64,000 nucleotides of DNA, taken from NCBI GenBank assembly GCA_937967995.1, contig CALBTB010000007.1:131235-195234 (forward strand). Direction: 5' to 3'. Position numbers and translations under genes: made by a program. This stretch comes from an uncultured Gammaproteobacteria bacterium (GTDB taxonomy: Bacteria; Pseudomonadota; Gammaproteobacteria; UBA6429; Thiohalophilaceae). Positions 41,290 to 50,171 of the stretch are shown piece by piece. The notes below the pieces were generated by a model that was not told where the DNA came from, did no database searches, and saw only the letters and a program-made list of their open reading frames with translations. Every line of letters begins with the position of its first letter. Position 1 is the stretch's first letter.

Positions 41290-41806
41290 GAAGATGGAAA
41301 CCTCTCATCCGCAAAAAGGTACACAAAATACGGTCGAAGATCTTACTGTATTACGTCACCGTTTAGAGGCGCAAAGCATACTTCATCAGTCAAGTAACAC
41401 ACTGCATGAGCTTAAGCACTGGTGGCGGTTTACGCCGACGTTGAACTGGTTAATAACATTAGTTGGAATAATCCTGACTTCGCCACCTATTTTGTACATT
41501 CAAGCTGTACTGATGGGAGTTGCGCTGGTATTGCCCTATCATCCATTCGACTGGATATACAACTATGGGTTACGCAAGGTTACTCGGACAGCCCCTCTAC
41601 CCAAAAGTGGGCAGCGTCGTAAAATCATGTTTGGTTTTGCTTGTGTATTGATAGCCGTATTAGGTATATGGTTCGATGTGGGCAATTACCTGGCTGGATA
41701 TATACAGGGTGGTATCATGGTGTTGTTAGGTGGATTACTCATGCTGTTTAACCTGTGTGTTCTTTCAGAAGTTCTGGCCAAAATATTTGGTATGCCGAAT
41801 CGCTAG
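41282..41806 (+). CDS. DUF4395-family membrane protein
   Basis: 174 residues. An N-terminal polar stretch (~1-45) is followed by four hydrophobic helices. The middle segment PYHPFDWIYNYGLRKV ... APLPKSGQ matches DUF4395 membrane proteins. Function is unknown for the family. Start ATG 41282 overlaps the previous gene by 8 bp; ATG 41294 is an alternative. Second gene of the presumed operon, 123 bp before the cytochrome b561 gene. Confidence 0.78.
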   Translation: MSKKMETSHPQKGTQNTVEDLTVLRHRLEAQSILHQSSNTLHELKHWWRFTPTLNWLITLVGIILTSPPILYIQAVLMGVALVLPYHPFDWIYNYGLRKVTRTAPLPKSGQRRKIMFGFACVLIAVLGIWFDVGNYLAGYIQGGIMVLLGGLLMLFNLCVLSEVLAKIFGMPNR

Positions 41807-41929
41807 TTGTGTAAATATAAGTCATAACAATTACGGTTGGATATGTAATATGTGCTTCTAGTAGTCTAAAAAAGTAAATTCTGTTCTAAACTAGAGTTAT
41901 TATTAACTTAATAACGGAAATAGGACAGT

Positions 41930-42520
41930 ATGAGTCTTCGGAATACCTCCCAAAACTACGGTCGCGTTGCCCGCTGGATACACTGGGTGACGGCGTTGTT
42001 ATTCCTGCTGGCGTATAGTGCAGTGTATTACCGGCAGTGGTTTACAGAGAAAGAGACTCCGCAGAACCTGGTTGCACTGGATTTACATTTGTCCGCCGGT
42101 ATCAGTGTCGGAGTAATCGTAATTCTGCGTATTATCTGGCGTATCATGAATGTCCAACCCGCCTTTGAACCTGCCCCACGCTGGCAGCATGTCTCGGCGC
42201 ATGTTATGCATTATGCGTTATATATAGTGATGATTGTTATGCCGGTGACCGGTTACCTGGGCACCGGTAAAGCCACAAACTTTTTTCTCCTGTTTGAAAT
42301 ACCCAAATTCGAAGATACCTGGATGTTTCAGGCTTTCGTGTGGGAATATCTTGGATTAACCTTTAAGGAATTCGAAAAGCCAATTGATTTCTTTCACAAG
42401 GAAATCATGGGTGCCTGGCTGGTCTGGATACTCATCGTTGGTCATGCCGGCGCCGCACTTTATCATCATTACAGATTAAAAGATCGAACGCTGGTTAAGA
42501 TGACCAGGGGACAGACTTGA
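41930..42520 (+). CDS. Cytochrome b561 family protein
   Basis: 196 residues, four membrane helices. The haem-b histidines are visible: VARWIHWVTALL, DLHLSAGISVG, HVSAHVMHYALY, and LIVGHAGAALYHHYRL. The YceJ-like family transfers electrons from quinol to periplasmic partners. Predicted to carry two haems b in the inner membrane. It lies 29 bp before the flavocytochrome gene, and both precede the octaheme cytochrome gene. This places it between the quinone pool or flavoprotein and periplasmic cytochromes, as inference. Confidence 0.92.
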   Translation: MSLRNTSQNYGRVARWIHWVTALLFLLAYSAVYYRQWFTEKETPQNLVALDLHLSAGISVGVIVILRIIWRIMNVQPAFEPAPRWQHVSAHVMHYALYIVMIVMPVTGYLGTGKATNFFLLFEIPKFEDTWMFQAFVWEYLGLTFKEFEKPIDFFHKEIMGAWLVWILIVGHAGAALYHHYRLKDRTLVKMTRGQT

Positions 42521-42549
42521 GTATAAATTTATAACAAACAGGATTCAGA

Positions 42550-43866
42550 ATGCCGCTACTGATTTCGACGATGTTCTGGCTGGCTGTCTATATCATTCTG
42601 GTGCTGGCACCGTTATTGGTGCTGAAATTCGGCAAGGTTCCGCCGGGGTTGGGATTTTGGTGGGATTTTTCCATGGCACTTGGTTTTGCCGGGTTGTCGA
42701 TGATGGGCATACAGTTCATATTAACTGCCCGGTTTAAATACCTGAGTGCCCCTTATGGCATCGATATTATTTATTTTTTTCACCGTTATCTTGCAATCAT
42801 CGCCTTTACATTCATTTTAATTCATCCGGTCATCATTTATTTTTACGCACCAAATGCGTTGCAGCCCGCACATCCCGCCGATGCACCAGGCCATATGACC
42901 GCAGGGCGCATCGCGCTCGTCTTATTTGTGCTGATTATTGTCAGTTCCATGTTTCGCAAACAATTAAAACTCAGTTATGAGTATTGGCGTTTGTCACACG
43001 TATTACTGACAACTACTGCGTTTATTTTATCGATAATCCACGTTGCCGGGGTTGGCTATTATATAGAAGCACCGCTCAAACGAATTTTGTGGATGGCCTA
43101 TAGTTTCTTCTGGCTTTTCCTGATTATTGATGTTCGGCTGGTTAAACCCTGGCAACTTATACGTCGGCCTTATCGTGTTGTTGAAGTGCGTCCACAAAGA
43201 GGTTACGTGCATACATTGGTGCTCGCGCCGGAAAATCATGCTGGGCTGACGTTTAAGGCCGGACAATTTGCCTGGCTATCTTTACAATCTCCTTTTGCAC
43301 TCAGAGAACATCCTTTTTCGTTTTCCTCTTCACCGGCTAGTCCTGATCGTCTGGAATTCACGATTAAGGAACTTGGCGATTTTACCCGCACAATAAAAAC
43401 TATCAAACCCGGTTCCCTGGCATATGTCGATGGACCTTACGGTAATTTTACTCTTGAGCGTTTCAAATCGGCACCGGCACTGGTATTTGTTGCCGGTGGA
43501 GTCGGTATTGCACCAATCATGAGTATATTGCTCAACCTTTCTGAGCAGAATGATCCGCGTCCTGTAATGTTGTTCTATGGCAATGAAGACTGGGAGCGGG
43601 TGACATTTCGTGAAGAACTGGAAAATCTCCAGCAACGAAGTAAACTGAAAGTAATACATGTGCTTAAGCAGCCACCAGAAAACTGGCAGGGAGAGGCTGG
43701 ATTAATCGATCAAACCCTGCTTCACAAGTATCTCAAAGATGGCTGGCTTGAAGCCGAATTTTTTATATGCGGGCCCGGTGCCATGCGCACCGCAGTCGAG
43801 TCTGCGTTGAGCCAGTTGGGTGTGCCGATGCGACGTTTCCATTCGGAGCTTTTTGAGCTGGTATAA
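42550..43866 (+). CDS. Ferric-reductase-like transmembrane NAD(P)H flavocytochrome
   Basis: 438 residues. The N-terminal ~200 form five or six membrane helices of the ferric-reductase-like type, with candidate haem histidines in FHRYLAIIAF, ILIHPVI and WRLSHVLL. Then comes an FAD-binding barrel (REHPFSFSSSP) and a C-terminal NAD(P)-binding domain (FVAGGVGIAPIMSIL; FICGPGAMRTAVESAL). The fold resembles NOX/ferric reductase/dissimilatory flavocytochromes that move electrons from NAD(P)H through haem b across the membrane. No ferredoxin domain follows. Encoded between cytochrome b561 and the octaheme cytochrome. The acceptor is unknown. Confidence 0.9.
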   Translation: MPLLISTMFWLAVYIILVLAPLLVLKFGKVPPGLGFWWDFSMALGFAGLSMMGIQFILTARFKYLSAPYGIDIIYFFHRYLAIIAFTFILIHPVIIYFYAPNALQPAHPADAPGHMTAGRIALVLFVLIIVSSMFRKQLKLSYEYWRLSHVLLTTTAFILSIIHVAGVGYYIEAPLKRILWMAYSFFWLFLIIDVRLVKPWQLIRRPYRVVEVRPQRGYVHTLVLAPENHAGLTFKAGQFAWLSLQSPFALREHPFSFSSSPASPDRLEFTIKELGDFTRTIKTIKPGSLAYVDGPYGNFTLERFKSAPALVFVAGGVGIAPIMSILLNLSEQNDPRPVMLFYGNEDWERVTFREELENLQQRSKLKVIHVLKQPPENWQGEAGLIDQTLLHKYLKDGWLEAEFFICGPGAMRTAVESALSQLGVPMRRFHSELFELV

Positions 43867-43883
43867 ACTGTCGGAGGCATAAT

Positions 43884-45032
43884 ATGCGCGAGCTTTGGGC
43901 CAAACGGCTTGCACTTATCACCGGGGTCGCTGTGGTCGTACTGGCGATTGTATTTGCCCTGTCACAAAATCCTGAGAAGCCACCATCATCATCTGCCGGG
44001 ACAAACGTGAACACTGCCGATTATGTTGGTTCAGCGGTCTGTGGTAAATGTCATTCTAAGAAATTTGAAGCCTGGTCCAGATCCGGCCATGCGTTTATGT
44101 TGAATGCAGTGAAGGATGGACAGCCACCAAATTATCCGTTTACGTCAGTGCCGCACCCTCCACAAGGATACAAATGGAAGGATATTAGCTATGTCATTGG
44201 CGGATACCAATGGAAAGCCCGTTTTACTGATCAGCGCGGTTACATCATCACCGGAGACAAAGTGCAGTACAATTTTGCAAATCCTGTCTTGAACAAACAG
44301 ACCGAATGGGTGGCCTACAGTGCAGATAAAACCGACAAGCCATTTAACTGTGGTGCCTGTCATACTACAGGTTTTCAAAGTGAAGCAAGGCAGGCTGGTA
44401 TGCCTGGGTTACACGGAAACTGGGCCGAAGCCGGTATCGGTTGTGAAAACTGCCATGGCCCGGGACGTGACCATGCAGCATCGCCGACAAAGAAAATAGA
44501 GACTGATCGCAGTAGCGAGGTTTGCGGCCGGTGTCACATACGTGAACCGTTAGATGAAATTGAGATGTCCAAGGGGTTTATTCGTCACCACCAGCAATAC
44601 AATAGTCAGCGTCAGAGCAAGCATGCCAGCCTGAGTTGTAATGATTGTCATGATCCCCACGCCGGTGTCATTGCACCACGCGTCGCCGGGCAACCGACTG
44701 TCCATAAGACCTGTTTAACCTGTCATCAGGGTATCGAACAGAAAACATCCGTGCATAGCAATCTGGTGTGTATTGACTGCCATATGCCACGCTTGGACGC
44801 CAGTGCATGGAAAAATCCTGCTGAGTATTCTGGTGACCTGCGGACTCACCTGTTTGCCATCGATCCACAGGCAACGTCACAAGCCATGCAAAAGAATGAT
44901 AAAACCGTTTCTATTTCCGCGATCACACTGGATTTTGCCTGCCGTAACTGTCATCGCCCGGAAGGCGCAGCAGCCGATTTATCTACTGAACGGTTACGGG
45001 AATTTGCAACCGGGATTCATAAGGGTCTTTAG
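43884..45032 (+). CDS. Octaheme c-type cytochrome
   Basis: 382 residues. The N-terminal hydrophobic helix (LALITGVAVVVLAIVFAL) is an anchor or signal. Eight CxxCH motifs are visible: CGKCH, CGACH, CENCH, CGRCH, CNDCH, CLTCH, CIDCH and CRNCH, so eight covalently bound haems are expected. The layout resembles cytochrome c554/multihaem family proteins, but I see no hydroxylamine-oxidase tyrosine or nitrite-reductase CxxCK site. Probably a periplasmic electron carrier or reductase. It lies 18 bp after the flavocytochrome gene and ends before a strong terminator, so it is the last gene of the operon. Confidence 0.93.
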   Translation: MRELWAKRLALITGVAVVVLAIVFALSQNPEKPPSSSAGTNVNTADYVGSAVCGKCHSKKFEAWSRSGHAFMLNAVKDGQPPNYPFTSVPHPPQGYKWKDISYVIGGYQWKARFTDQRGYIITGDKVQYNFANPVLNKQTEWVAYSADKTDKPFNCGACHTTGFQSEARQAGMPGLHGNWAEAGIGCENCHGPGRDHAASPTKKIETDRSSEVCGRCHIREPLDEIEMSKGFIRHHQQYNSQRQSKHASLSCNDCHDPHAGVIAPRVAGQPTVHKTCLTCHQGIEQKTSVHSNLVCIDCHMPRLDASAWKNPAEYSGDLRTHLFAIDPQATSQAMQKNDKTVSISAITLDFACRNCHRPEGAAADLSTERLREFATGIHKGL

Positions 45033-45068
45033 TCAAAGTAACAATCAAAGAATCGTTTATGCATACAG

Positions 45069-45107
45069 GGCGGCGTAAAAGGAACTTCACTTCTACGCCG
45101 CCTTTTT
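45069..45107 (+). terminator. Rho-independent terminator after the octaheme cytochrome gene
   Basis: GGCGGCGTA (45069-45077) pairs with TACGCCGCC (45094-45102), with further pairing AAG/CTT inside, and is followed by TTTTT (45103-45107). A perfect 9-bp GC-rich stem plus T-run. It ends the redox operon and separates it from copZ. Confidence 0.92.
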
Positions 45108-45112
45108 ATATT

Positions 45113-45325
45113 TCATGAAACGCAGCAGTTGCTGACTGTTGCCGGGTATCCAGCCTCATTCATTGCATCGGTAATGCTGTTTACATCCAGATCGGATTCC
45201 ACGCTTACCTGGTGCTTACCAAGATCAACACTGATGACGGCATCCGGGTCTACCGTTTTGATGGCACGAGTTACAACACTTTCGCAATGTCCGCAGGTCA
45301 TATCATTAACAATAAAGTTCATCAT
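45113..45325 (-). CDS. copZ: CopZ-like heavy-metal-associated chaperone
   Basis: 70 residues. The ferredoxin-like HMA domain carries the copper motif MTCGHC near the N-terminus (FIVNDMTCGHCESVV). A second cysteine pair, NCC, lies near the C-terminus. It delivers Cu(I) to CopA in the cytoplasm. I chose ATG 45325 because AGGAGAAG lies just upstream; ATG 45322 is also possible, and a longer frame to 45358 is unsupported. Divergent from copA, with its own CueR-type promoter. Confidence 0.9.
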   Translation of the reverse strand: MMNFIVNDMTCGHCESVVTRAIKTVDPDAVISVDLGKHQVSVESDLDVNSITDAMNEAGYPATVSNCCVS

Positions 45326-45358
45326 GGTCTTCTCCTGTGAAGTTGTTGATGTACACAC

Positions 45359-45389
45359 AGGCTAGTCTTTCCCATCGTGGCAAGGTCAA
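45359..45389 (-). promoter_or_regulatory. CueR-type promoter/operator for copZ
   Basis: On the minus strand, -35 TTGACC (45384-45389) and -10 TAGCCT (45359-45364) are separated by exactly 19 bp, the long spacer typical of MerR-family activated promoters. The spacer carries the CueR-like dyad CCTTGCCACGATGGGAAAG. Confidence 0.88.
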
Positions 45390-45413
45390 GTAAAAATTTT
45401 TACAGCGCAGCGC

Positions 45414-45444
45414 TTGACCTTCCAACGATGGTAAGGACTAGGAT
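45414..45444 (+). promoter_or_regulatory. CueR-type promoter/operator for copA
   Basis: TTGACC (45414-45419) and TAGGAT (45439-45444) are separated by 19 bp, with the dyad ACCTTCCAACGATGGTAAGG between and across them. It is the mirror of the copZ promoter 25 bp away. CueR bound with Cu(I) would remodel the spacing and activate transcription. Confidence 0.9.
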
Positions 45445-45478
45445 TGCAGCACTAAATTTCAAACACAGGAGCTGTGAG

Positions 45479-47656
45479 ATGAACAATACGATTGATGAAA
45501 TACATCAGCTGTCAATTCAGGGCATGACCTGCGCCTCATGTGTCAGCCGGGTCGAAAAGGCACTGCTGAAAGTGCCAGGCGTGGTCAATGCGCAGGTAAA
45601 TCTGGCCACCGAGCAGGCGACGGTATCATTAGTAAAAGGCTTGCAGGGAACGGCCGCCCTGATTGACGCAGTGGCACAAGCCGGGTATCAGGCCGTGGCT
45701 GGCGGTACAAATCAGACCCAGCCAGGGCAGGGAACGAAAGAAGTCAGGCATGTCATCTGGGCGACCGTGTTCACCTTACCATTAGTCGTACCCATGGTAG
45801 GCCTGTTGTTTGGCCAGCACTGGATGCTAAATGGCTGGATTCAACTGGTGCTGGCGACGCCAGTACAGTTCTGGCTCGGGGCGCGTTTTTATCGTGCCGG
45901 CTGGAAGGCGTTGAAGGCACGTACCGGAAATATGGATTTACTGGTGGCACTGGGTACCAGTGCAGCCTATGGCCTGTCGGTGTATCACCTGATCTTTACA
46001 CAAGGCGAACATGCGCAGATGCAGCTTTACTTCGAGACGTCTGCAGCGGTGATGACGCTTATTCTGGTTGGTAAATATCTTGAGTCCCGTGCCAAGCGGC
46101 AGGCTGTGGATGCCATTCGGGCGTTGCAATCACTTCGGCCGGAGCATGCACGCGTTCGGCGGGGCAATGTTGAGTTAGATCTTCCGCTTGCTCAGGTGGT
46201 GGTGGGTGATCAGGTTATTGTACGCCCCGGTGAACGTATTCCGGTCGATGGCGAAATACTTGAAGGACGTAGTCATGTTGATGAATCGTTGTTAACCGGT
46301 GAAAGTTTACCGGTTTATAAAGAAGTGGGTATGAAGGTGACAGGTGGGGCAGTCAATAAAGAAGGCCTGTTGCTTGTGGAAACAAAATCTGTTGGCACGG
46401 AAACGACCCTGGCACGAATAATTCGCATGGTGGAAAATGCCCAGGCGGCCAAAGCACCGATTCAGCGTACAGTCGATAAAATCAGTGCTGTGTTTGTACC
46501 GATAGTTATGGTGATTGCCATTACAACGTTTATGTCATGGGGCGTCGTAACGGCAGACTGGCAACAGGCGTTATTAAATGCGGTGGCGGTTCTGGTTATC
46601 GCCTGTCCCTGTGCGTTGGGACTGGCCACACCGGCAGCCATCATGGCAGGCACCGGTACGGCGGCACGCCACGGTATACTGATTAAAGATGCTGAGGCAC
46701 TGGAGGTAGCACATTCTGTTAATACGGTGGCCTTTGATAAAACCGGGACGTTAACCAAAGGTGAAACAAAACTGGCACGTCTGGAAGCATTTGAGAGTCA
46801 TCGTATTGATATTCTTGCGTTGGCGGCGGCATTACAGAAAGGCAGCGAACACCCGCTGGCCAGGGCGGTGGTTGATGAAGCAAAGGCAAATGGACTGGTC
46901 ATACCGCCAGCCACGGACGTGCAGGCGATTCCGGGACGGGGTATGTCCGGCCGTATTCAGGACAGGACACTTCTATTAGGCAATACGCGTTTAATGCAGG
47001 AGCACGGCATTGATTTATCACCCTGGCAATCACTGGCAGATTCCCTGACGTTACAGGGCAACTCGTTGTCATGGTTAGCATACGGTGATGACCATCCACG
47101 AGTAGTAGCCTTATTTGCCTTTGGTGATTCTGTAAAAACGGAGGCCGCGGAGGCTATCGAGGCCTTGCACAGGGAAGGCATCAGCACCGTCATGATTACG
47201 GGTGACAATGCGGGCAGTGCACGAGCTATCGGTGAACCGCTGGGCATTGATACCATAGTGGCTGACGTGTTGCCGTCAGACAAAGCAGGCATTGTTGAAA
47301 AATTGAAGCAGGACGGCCGTGTCGCGATGGTGGGTGACGGCATCAATGATGCACCGGCACTGGCGACGGCGGATGTGGGTATCGCCATGGGAACGGGCAC
47401 GGATGTGGCTATGCACACCTCCGGGATTACACTCATGCGTGGTGACCCACGACTGGTAGCCAGCGCGATTGATATATCGCGTCGTACCTATCGAAAAATA
47501 TACCAGAACCTTTTCTGGGCGTTTATCTATAATGTCATTGGCATACCACTGGCTGCGCTTGGTTTGTTAAACCCCATCATGGCAGGTGCGGCGATGGCGT
47601 TTAGTAGTATTAGCGTGGTATTGAATGCATTATTATTAAAGCGCTGGCATCCATAA
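45479..47656 (+). CDS. copA: Copper-exporting P1B-type ATPase CopA
   Basis: 725 residues. One N-terminal HMA domain with the GMTCASC motif (C18, C21) is followed by eight membrane helices. The CPC copper site is in IACPCALGLATP. P-type ATPase motifs present are TGES, DKTGTLT (phospho-Asp), SEHPLA in the nucleotide domain, TGDN and GDGINDAPAL. It exports Cu(I) to the periplasm. I chose ATG 45479 with AGGAG upstream; a longer frame back to 45377 covers the promoter and is a shadow. It is followed 9 bp later by cueR. Confidence 0.97.
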   Translation: MNNTIDEIHQLSIQGMTCASCVSRVEKALLKVPGVVNAQVNLATEQATVSLVKGLQGTAALIDAVAQAGYQAVAGGTNQTQPGQGTKEVRHVIWATVFTLPLVVPMVGLLFGQHWMLNGWIQLVLATPVQFWLGARFYRAGWKALKARTGNMDLLVALGTSAAYGLSVYHLIFTQGEHAQMQLYFETSAAVMTLILVGKYLESRAKRQAVDAIRALQSLRPEHARVRRGNVELDLPLAQVVVGDQVIVRPGERIPVDGEILEGRSHVDESLLTGESLPVYKEVGMKVTGGAVNKEGLLLVETKSVGTETTLARIIRMVENAQAAKAPIQRTVDKISAVFVPIVMVIAITTFMSWGVVTADWQQALLNAVAVLVIACPCALGLATPAAIMAGTGTAARHGILIKDAEALEVAHSVNTVAFDKTGTLTKGETKLARLEAFESHRIDILALAAALQKGSEHPLARAVVDEAKANGLVIPPATDVQAIPGRGMSGRIQDRTLLLGNTRLMQEHGIDLSPWQSLADSLTLQGNSLSWLAYGDDHPRVVALFAFGDSVKTEAAEAIEALHREGISTVMITGDNAGSARAIGEPLGIDTIVADVLPSDKAGIVEKLKQDGRVAMVGDGINDAPALATADVGIAMGTGTDVAMHTSGITLMRGDPRLVASAIDISRRTYRKIYQNLFWAFIYNVIGIPLAALGLLNPIMAGAAMAFSSISVVLNALLLKRWHP

Positions 47657-47665
47657 GGAGGTAGC

Positions 47666-48130
47666 ATGAGTAATCAACTGAATATCGGACATGTCGCTTC
47701 TGAAACGGGCATCAGTGCCAAGATGATTCGGCATTACGAAACCATCGGCTTGCTGAATGCACCAAAGCGAAGTGATGCCGGGTACCGGATATATGAACAT
47801 GCCGATGTGCATAAATTACGTTTTATTCGACAGGCACGTAATCTCGGATTCCCCATCGAACAAATTCGCGAACTCATGGGTTTGTGGCAAAACCAGCGCC
47901 GTACCAGTCGCAAGGTAAAGGAACTGGCGCTGGAGCATATTGCCGAACTGGATGAACGTATTCGTGAATTACAGGACATCAAACAGGCAATTACACATCT
48001 TGTCAAACATTGCCACGGTGATGAAAGGCCGGATTGTCCGATCCTGGAGGGTCTGGCGAATTCACCAGGTTCGGAGAAAGCCAGCAAGGCCAAGAACAAT
48101 AAAAAGCACCTGAAACATAATGGCGGGTAG
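47666..48130 (+). CDS. cueR: CueR-type MerR-family copper regulator
   Basis: 154 residues. N-terminal MerR winged helix (NIGHVASETGISAKMIRHYE), dimerisation helix (~80-115), and the C-terminal metal loop CHGDERPDCPI that supplies the two Cys of CueR-type Cu(I)/Ag(I) sensors. The tail is lysine-rich. It starts 9 bp after copA with AGGAGG, so it is coexpressed. It should act on the two 19-bp-spacer promoters between copZ and copA. Confidence 0.94.
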   Translation: MSNQLNIGHVASETGISAKMIRHYETIGLLNAPKRSDAGYRIYEHADVHKLRFIRQARNLGFPIEQIRELMGLWQNQRRTSRKVKELALEHIAELDERIRELQDIKQAITHLVKHCHGDERPDCPILEGLANSPGSEKASKAKNNKKHLKHNGG

Positions 48131-48239
48131 CTGCTTTTTGCGACATTGGGCATTGCGAAAATATCGGGAGTATGTGACTCTAAAATCTACAAGAATAAAT
48201 AATATATTAGAATAATTTAAATGAAAGAGGGGAATCAGT

Positions 48240-48830
48240 ATGGATGAAAATATCTATCAGCCACCTAAAGCCGAGGTGTCGACGGATAATGTGGGGGACA
48301 CGTCATCAGCAGAGTTCTATATCGTTTCCCGTAAAAAGTTTTTGATTCTATATATTATGACACTGGGCCTGTATAGTCTTTACTGGTTTTACAAGAACTG
48401 GGCAAGGTACCGAGACCGGCACGGTGTCAGCATTTGGCCGGTGCCGCGCGCAATATTTTCCATATTTTTCACCCATTCACTGTTTCGAAATGTTCAGTCG
48501 ACGCTGGATGAAAAAGGCAGCACCTATAGATGGGCACATTCTGCAATGGCAACACTGTACGTTGTAACCGCCATCCTGTCACATATTCTGGACAGAATGG
48601 CGATGCGCGAGATTGGATCACCAATTACAGATTTTCTCAGTCTCGGGATGTTATTTTTGACTACGTATGCATTGTATCAGGGACAACTTGCCATCAATGT
48701 AGCGTGCGAAGATCCCGATGGTGATTCAAATTCAGTAATAACAGGCGCCAATATTGCGTGGATTATATTCGGCGCATTATTATGGGCTCTTGTCTTAGTT
48801 GGAATAGCGGTAATGTTGTTCGACTTGTAG
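48240..48830 (+). CDS. Unknown DUF4234-like membrane protein
   Basis: 196 residues. After an N-terminal polar part (YQPPKAEVSTD), residues ~28-60 read FYIVSRKKFLILYIMTLGLYSLYWFYKNW, a motif like DUF4234 proteins. Four hydrophobic segments follow to the C-terminus. Function unknown. It stands alone between cueR and the divergent amidotransferase gene. Confidence 0.72.
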   Translation: MDENIYQPPKAEVSTDNVGDTSSAEFYIVSRKKFLILYIMTLGLYSLYWFYKNWARYRDRHGVSIWPVPRAIFSIFFTHSLFRNVQSTLDEKGSTYRWAHSAMATLYVVTAILSHILDRMAMREIGSPITDFLSLGMLFLTTYALYQGQLAINVACEDPDGDSNSVITGANIAWIIFGALLWALVLVGIAVMLFDL

Positions 48831-48865
48831 ATAATTTATTCCTGAAATAATTAAATTTTATATTC

Positions 48866-49609
48866 TCAACAATAGTAAAATTCTACAAATCGCCTGAGAA
48901 TCTCCTGTGCATATGGAGTGGGGTTCTGGCAGACCCGCTTTTTTAAATCCTCAGCTTCATGGGGTTCAAAGTAGCCGTGATTCTTATATATGTCTATCCG
49001 TAAGGCAAATTCTTCGGCATCGCCTTCCGGATGAAATTGTGTCGCATAGACGTTCTCACCGACGCGGAACATCTGTACGGGGCAAACCTTTCCTGCCATG
49101 AGCAAGGTGGCGCCTTTGGGTGTAGTATCGACAGCTTCCTTGTGACCAAGTAAGACATCAATCTGAGGTGGAAAATCTTTTAAAAGTTTGTCCTGTTTTC
49201 CTGCTGCAGTAATATCCAGGGTTACGCATCCCACAGCTTCCGCAAATTGGGCTGAAATGCTGGTGCCCAGGTAATTGCCCAGCAGGCCGTTGCCGGAACA
49301 GGCGCCTAAAAAAGGGAAGTCCTGAGTGACAACCTGTTCCAGTAGTCGATTGAAATCTGCTTCAATCTTAACCTGAATCGGGGACTTTTCATTCTGCGGT
49401 GTGCTGATGTCAAATGGGCTGCCACCGACAATGATGGCCGAGTAATTTTCCAGGTTAAGGTCATTCGGTATGCCATGCGTTTCAATACGAATGCGGCGAG
49501 TGTCTTCAGCACGCAGACCACCGTATTTAAGAAAACAGGCATATTCGCTATCGGATGTAGTGTCTTCTGGCCGAAGTTGCAGTATGAGTATTGGTTTGGT
49601 TTTTGTCAT
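48866..49609 (-). CDS. Class I glutamine amidotransferase-like protein
   Basis: 247 residues. The GATase fold is complete: nucleophile elbow FLGACSGNGLLG (catalytic Cys), TQFHPEGDAEEFA (catalytic His, followed by acidic residues). The N-terminus ILILQLRPED is typical of stand-alone GMP-synthase-like amidotransferases. It may also hydrolyse gamma-glutamyl compounds. No synthase domain follows, so the acceptor is unknown. ATG 49609 chosen; a GTG at 49624 is possible. Neither has a clear ribosome site. Confidence 0.85.
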   Translation of the reverse strand: MTKTKPILILQLRPEDTTSDSEYACFLKYGGLRAEDTRRIRIETHGIPNDLNLENYSAIIVGGSPFDISTPQNEKSPIQVKIEADFNRLLEQVVTQDFPFLGACSGNGLLGNYLGTSISAQFAEAVGCVTLDITAAGKQDKLLKDFPPQIDVLLGHKEAVDTTPKGATLLMAGKVCPVQMFRVGENVYATQFHPEGDAEEFALRIDIYKNHGYFEPHEAEDLKKRVCQNPTPYAQEILRRFVEFYYC

Positions 49610-49644
49610 AATGGTGATTATCACATGGGCAAGGAATAATTCGT

Positions 49645-50007
49645 ATGTCCTTTTTATTATTCAATCTCAGAAATGTACCGGAAGATGAAGCCCAGGATGT
49701 TCGGGATCTACTTGTCGAGAATGAGATAAATTTTTACGAAACCTCGGCCGGTATTCTGGGGTTCTCAATGCCAGGTATCTGGTTAAAAGACGAATCGCAA
49801 CTCGCCCGGGCCAGAGCGTTAATTGACGCATATCAGGCACAACGACAGGCCAGTGCGAGAGAAGATTATCAACAGCGCGTCAATAGCGGCCAGCCGCGGA
49901 CCATCATTGAAATATTTAAAGAAGCGCCACGGCGTTTTATTGGCTACCTCCTGACAATTGCGTTGATTATCTATTTCTCCGTTGTTTTATTTTTGAACCT
50001 GGTCTAG
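49645..50007 (+). CDS. DUF6164 family protein
   Basis: 120 residues. The N-terminal part (LLFNLRNVPEDEAQDVRDLL, IWLKDESQLARARALID) matches DUF6164, a DUF2007-like signal-transducing fold. A C-terminal membrane helix (FIGYLLTIALIIYFSVVLFL) anchors it. Function unknown. Divergent from the amidotransferase gene and ends about 165 bp before napE. Confidence 0.82.
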   Translation: MSFLLFNLRNVPEDEAQDVRDLLVENEINFYETSAGILGFSMPGIWLKDESQLARARALIDAYQAQRQASAREDYQQRVNSGQPRTIIEIFKEAPRRFIGYLLTIALIIYFSVVLFLNLV

Positions 50008-50093
50008 TAGATAATATTGACGCTCTCAACATAAAAGCAATAAAAAACAATTAGTTACAGGATATGCCTGTATCACCACAGCGGGATATTTTC

Positions 50094-50107
50094 TTGATAT
50101 ATATCAA
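50094..50107. promoter_or_regulatory. FNR/Anr box upstream of the nap operon
   Basis: TTGATATATATCAA is a perfect palindrome matching the FNR consensus TTGAT-N4-ATCAA in full. It lies 65 bp upstream of the napE start, suitable for anaerobic activation. FNR-family proteins sense oxygen through a [4Fe-4S] cluster. Confidence 0.92.
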
Positions 50108-50171
50108 TGTCCAGGCACTGGATTCTCAGTAAATTCACTTAACACCTTTTACTGTGCATGTGGAGTGGCCG

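Noticed and set aside
45377..45478. Upstream extension of copA by 34 residues
   Set aside because: The extension is the CueR promoter itself; ATG 45479 has the ribosome site.
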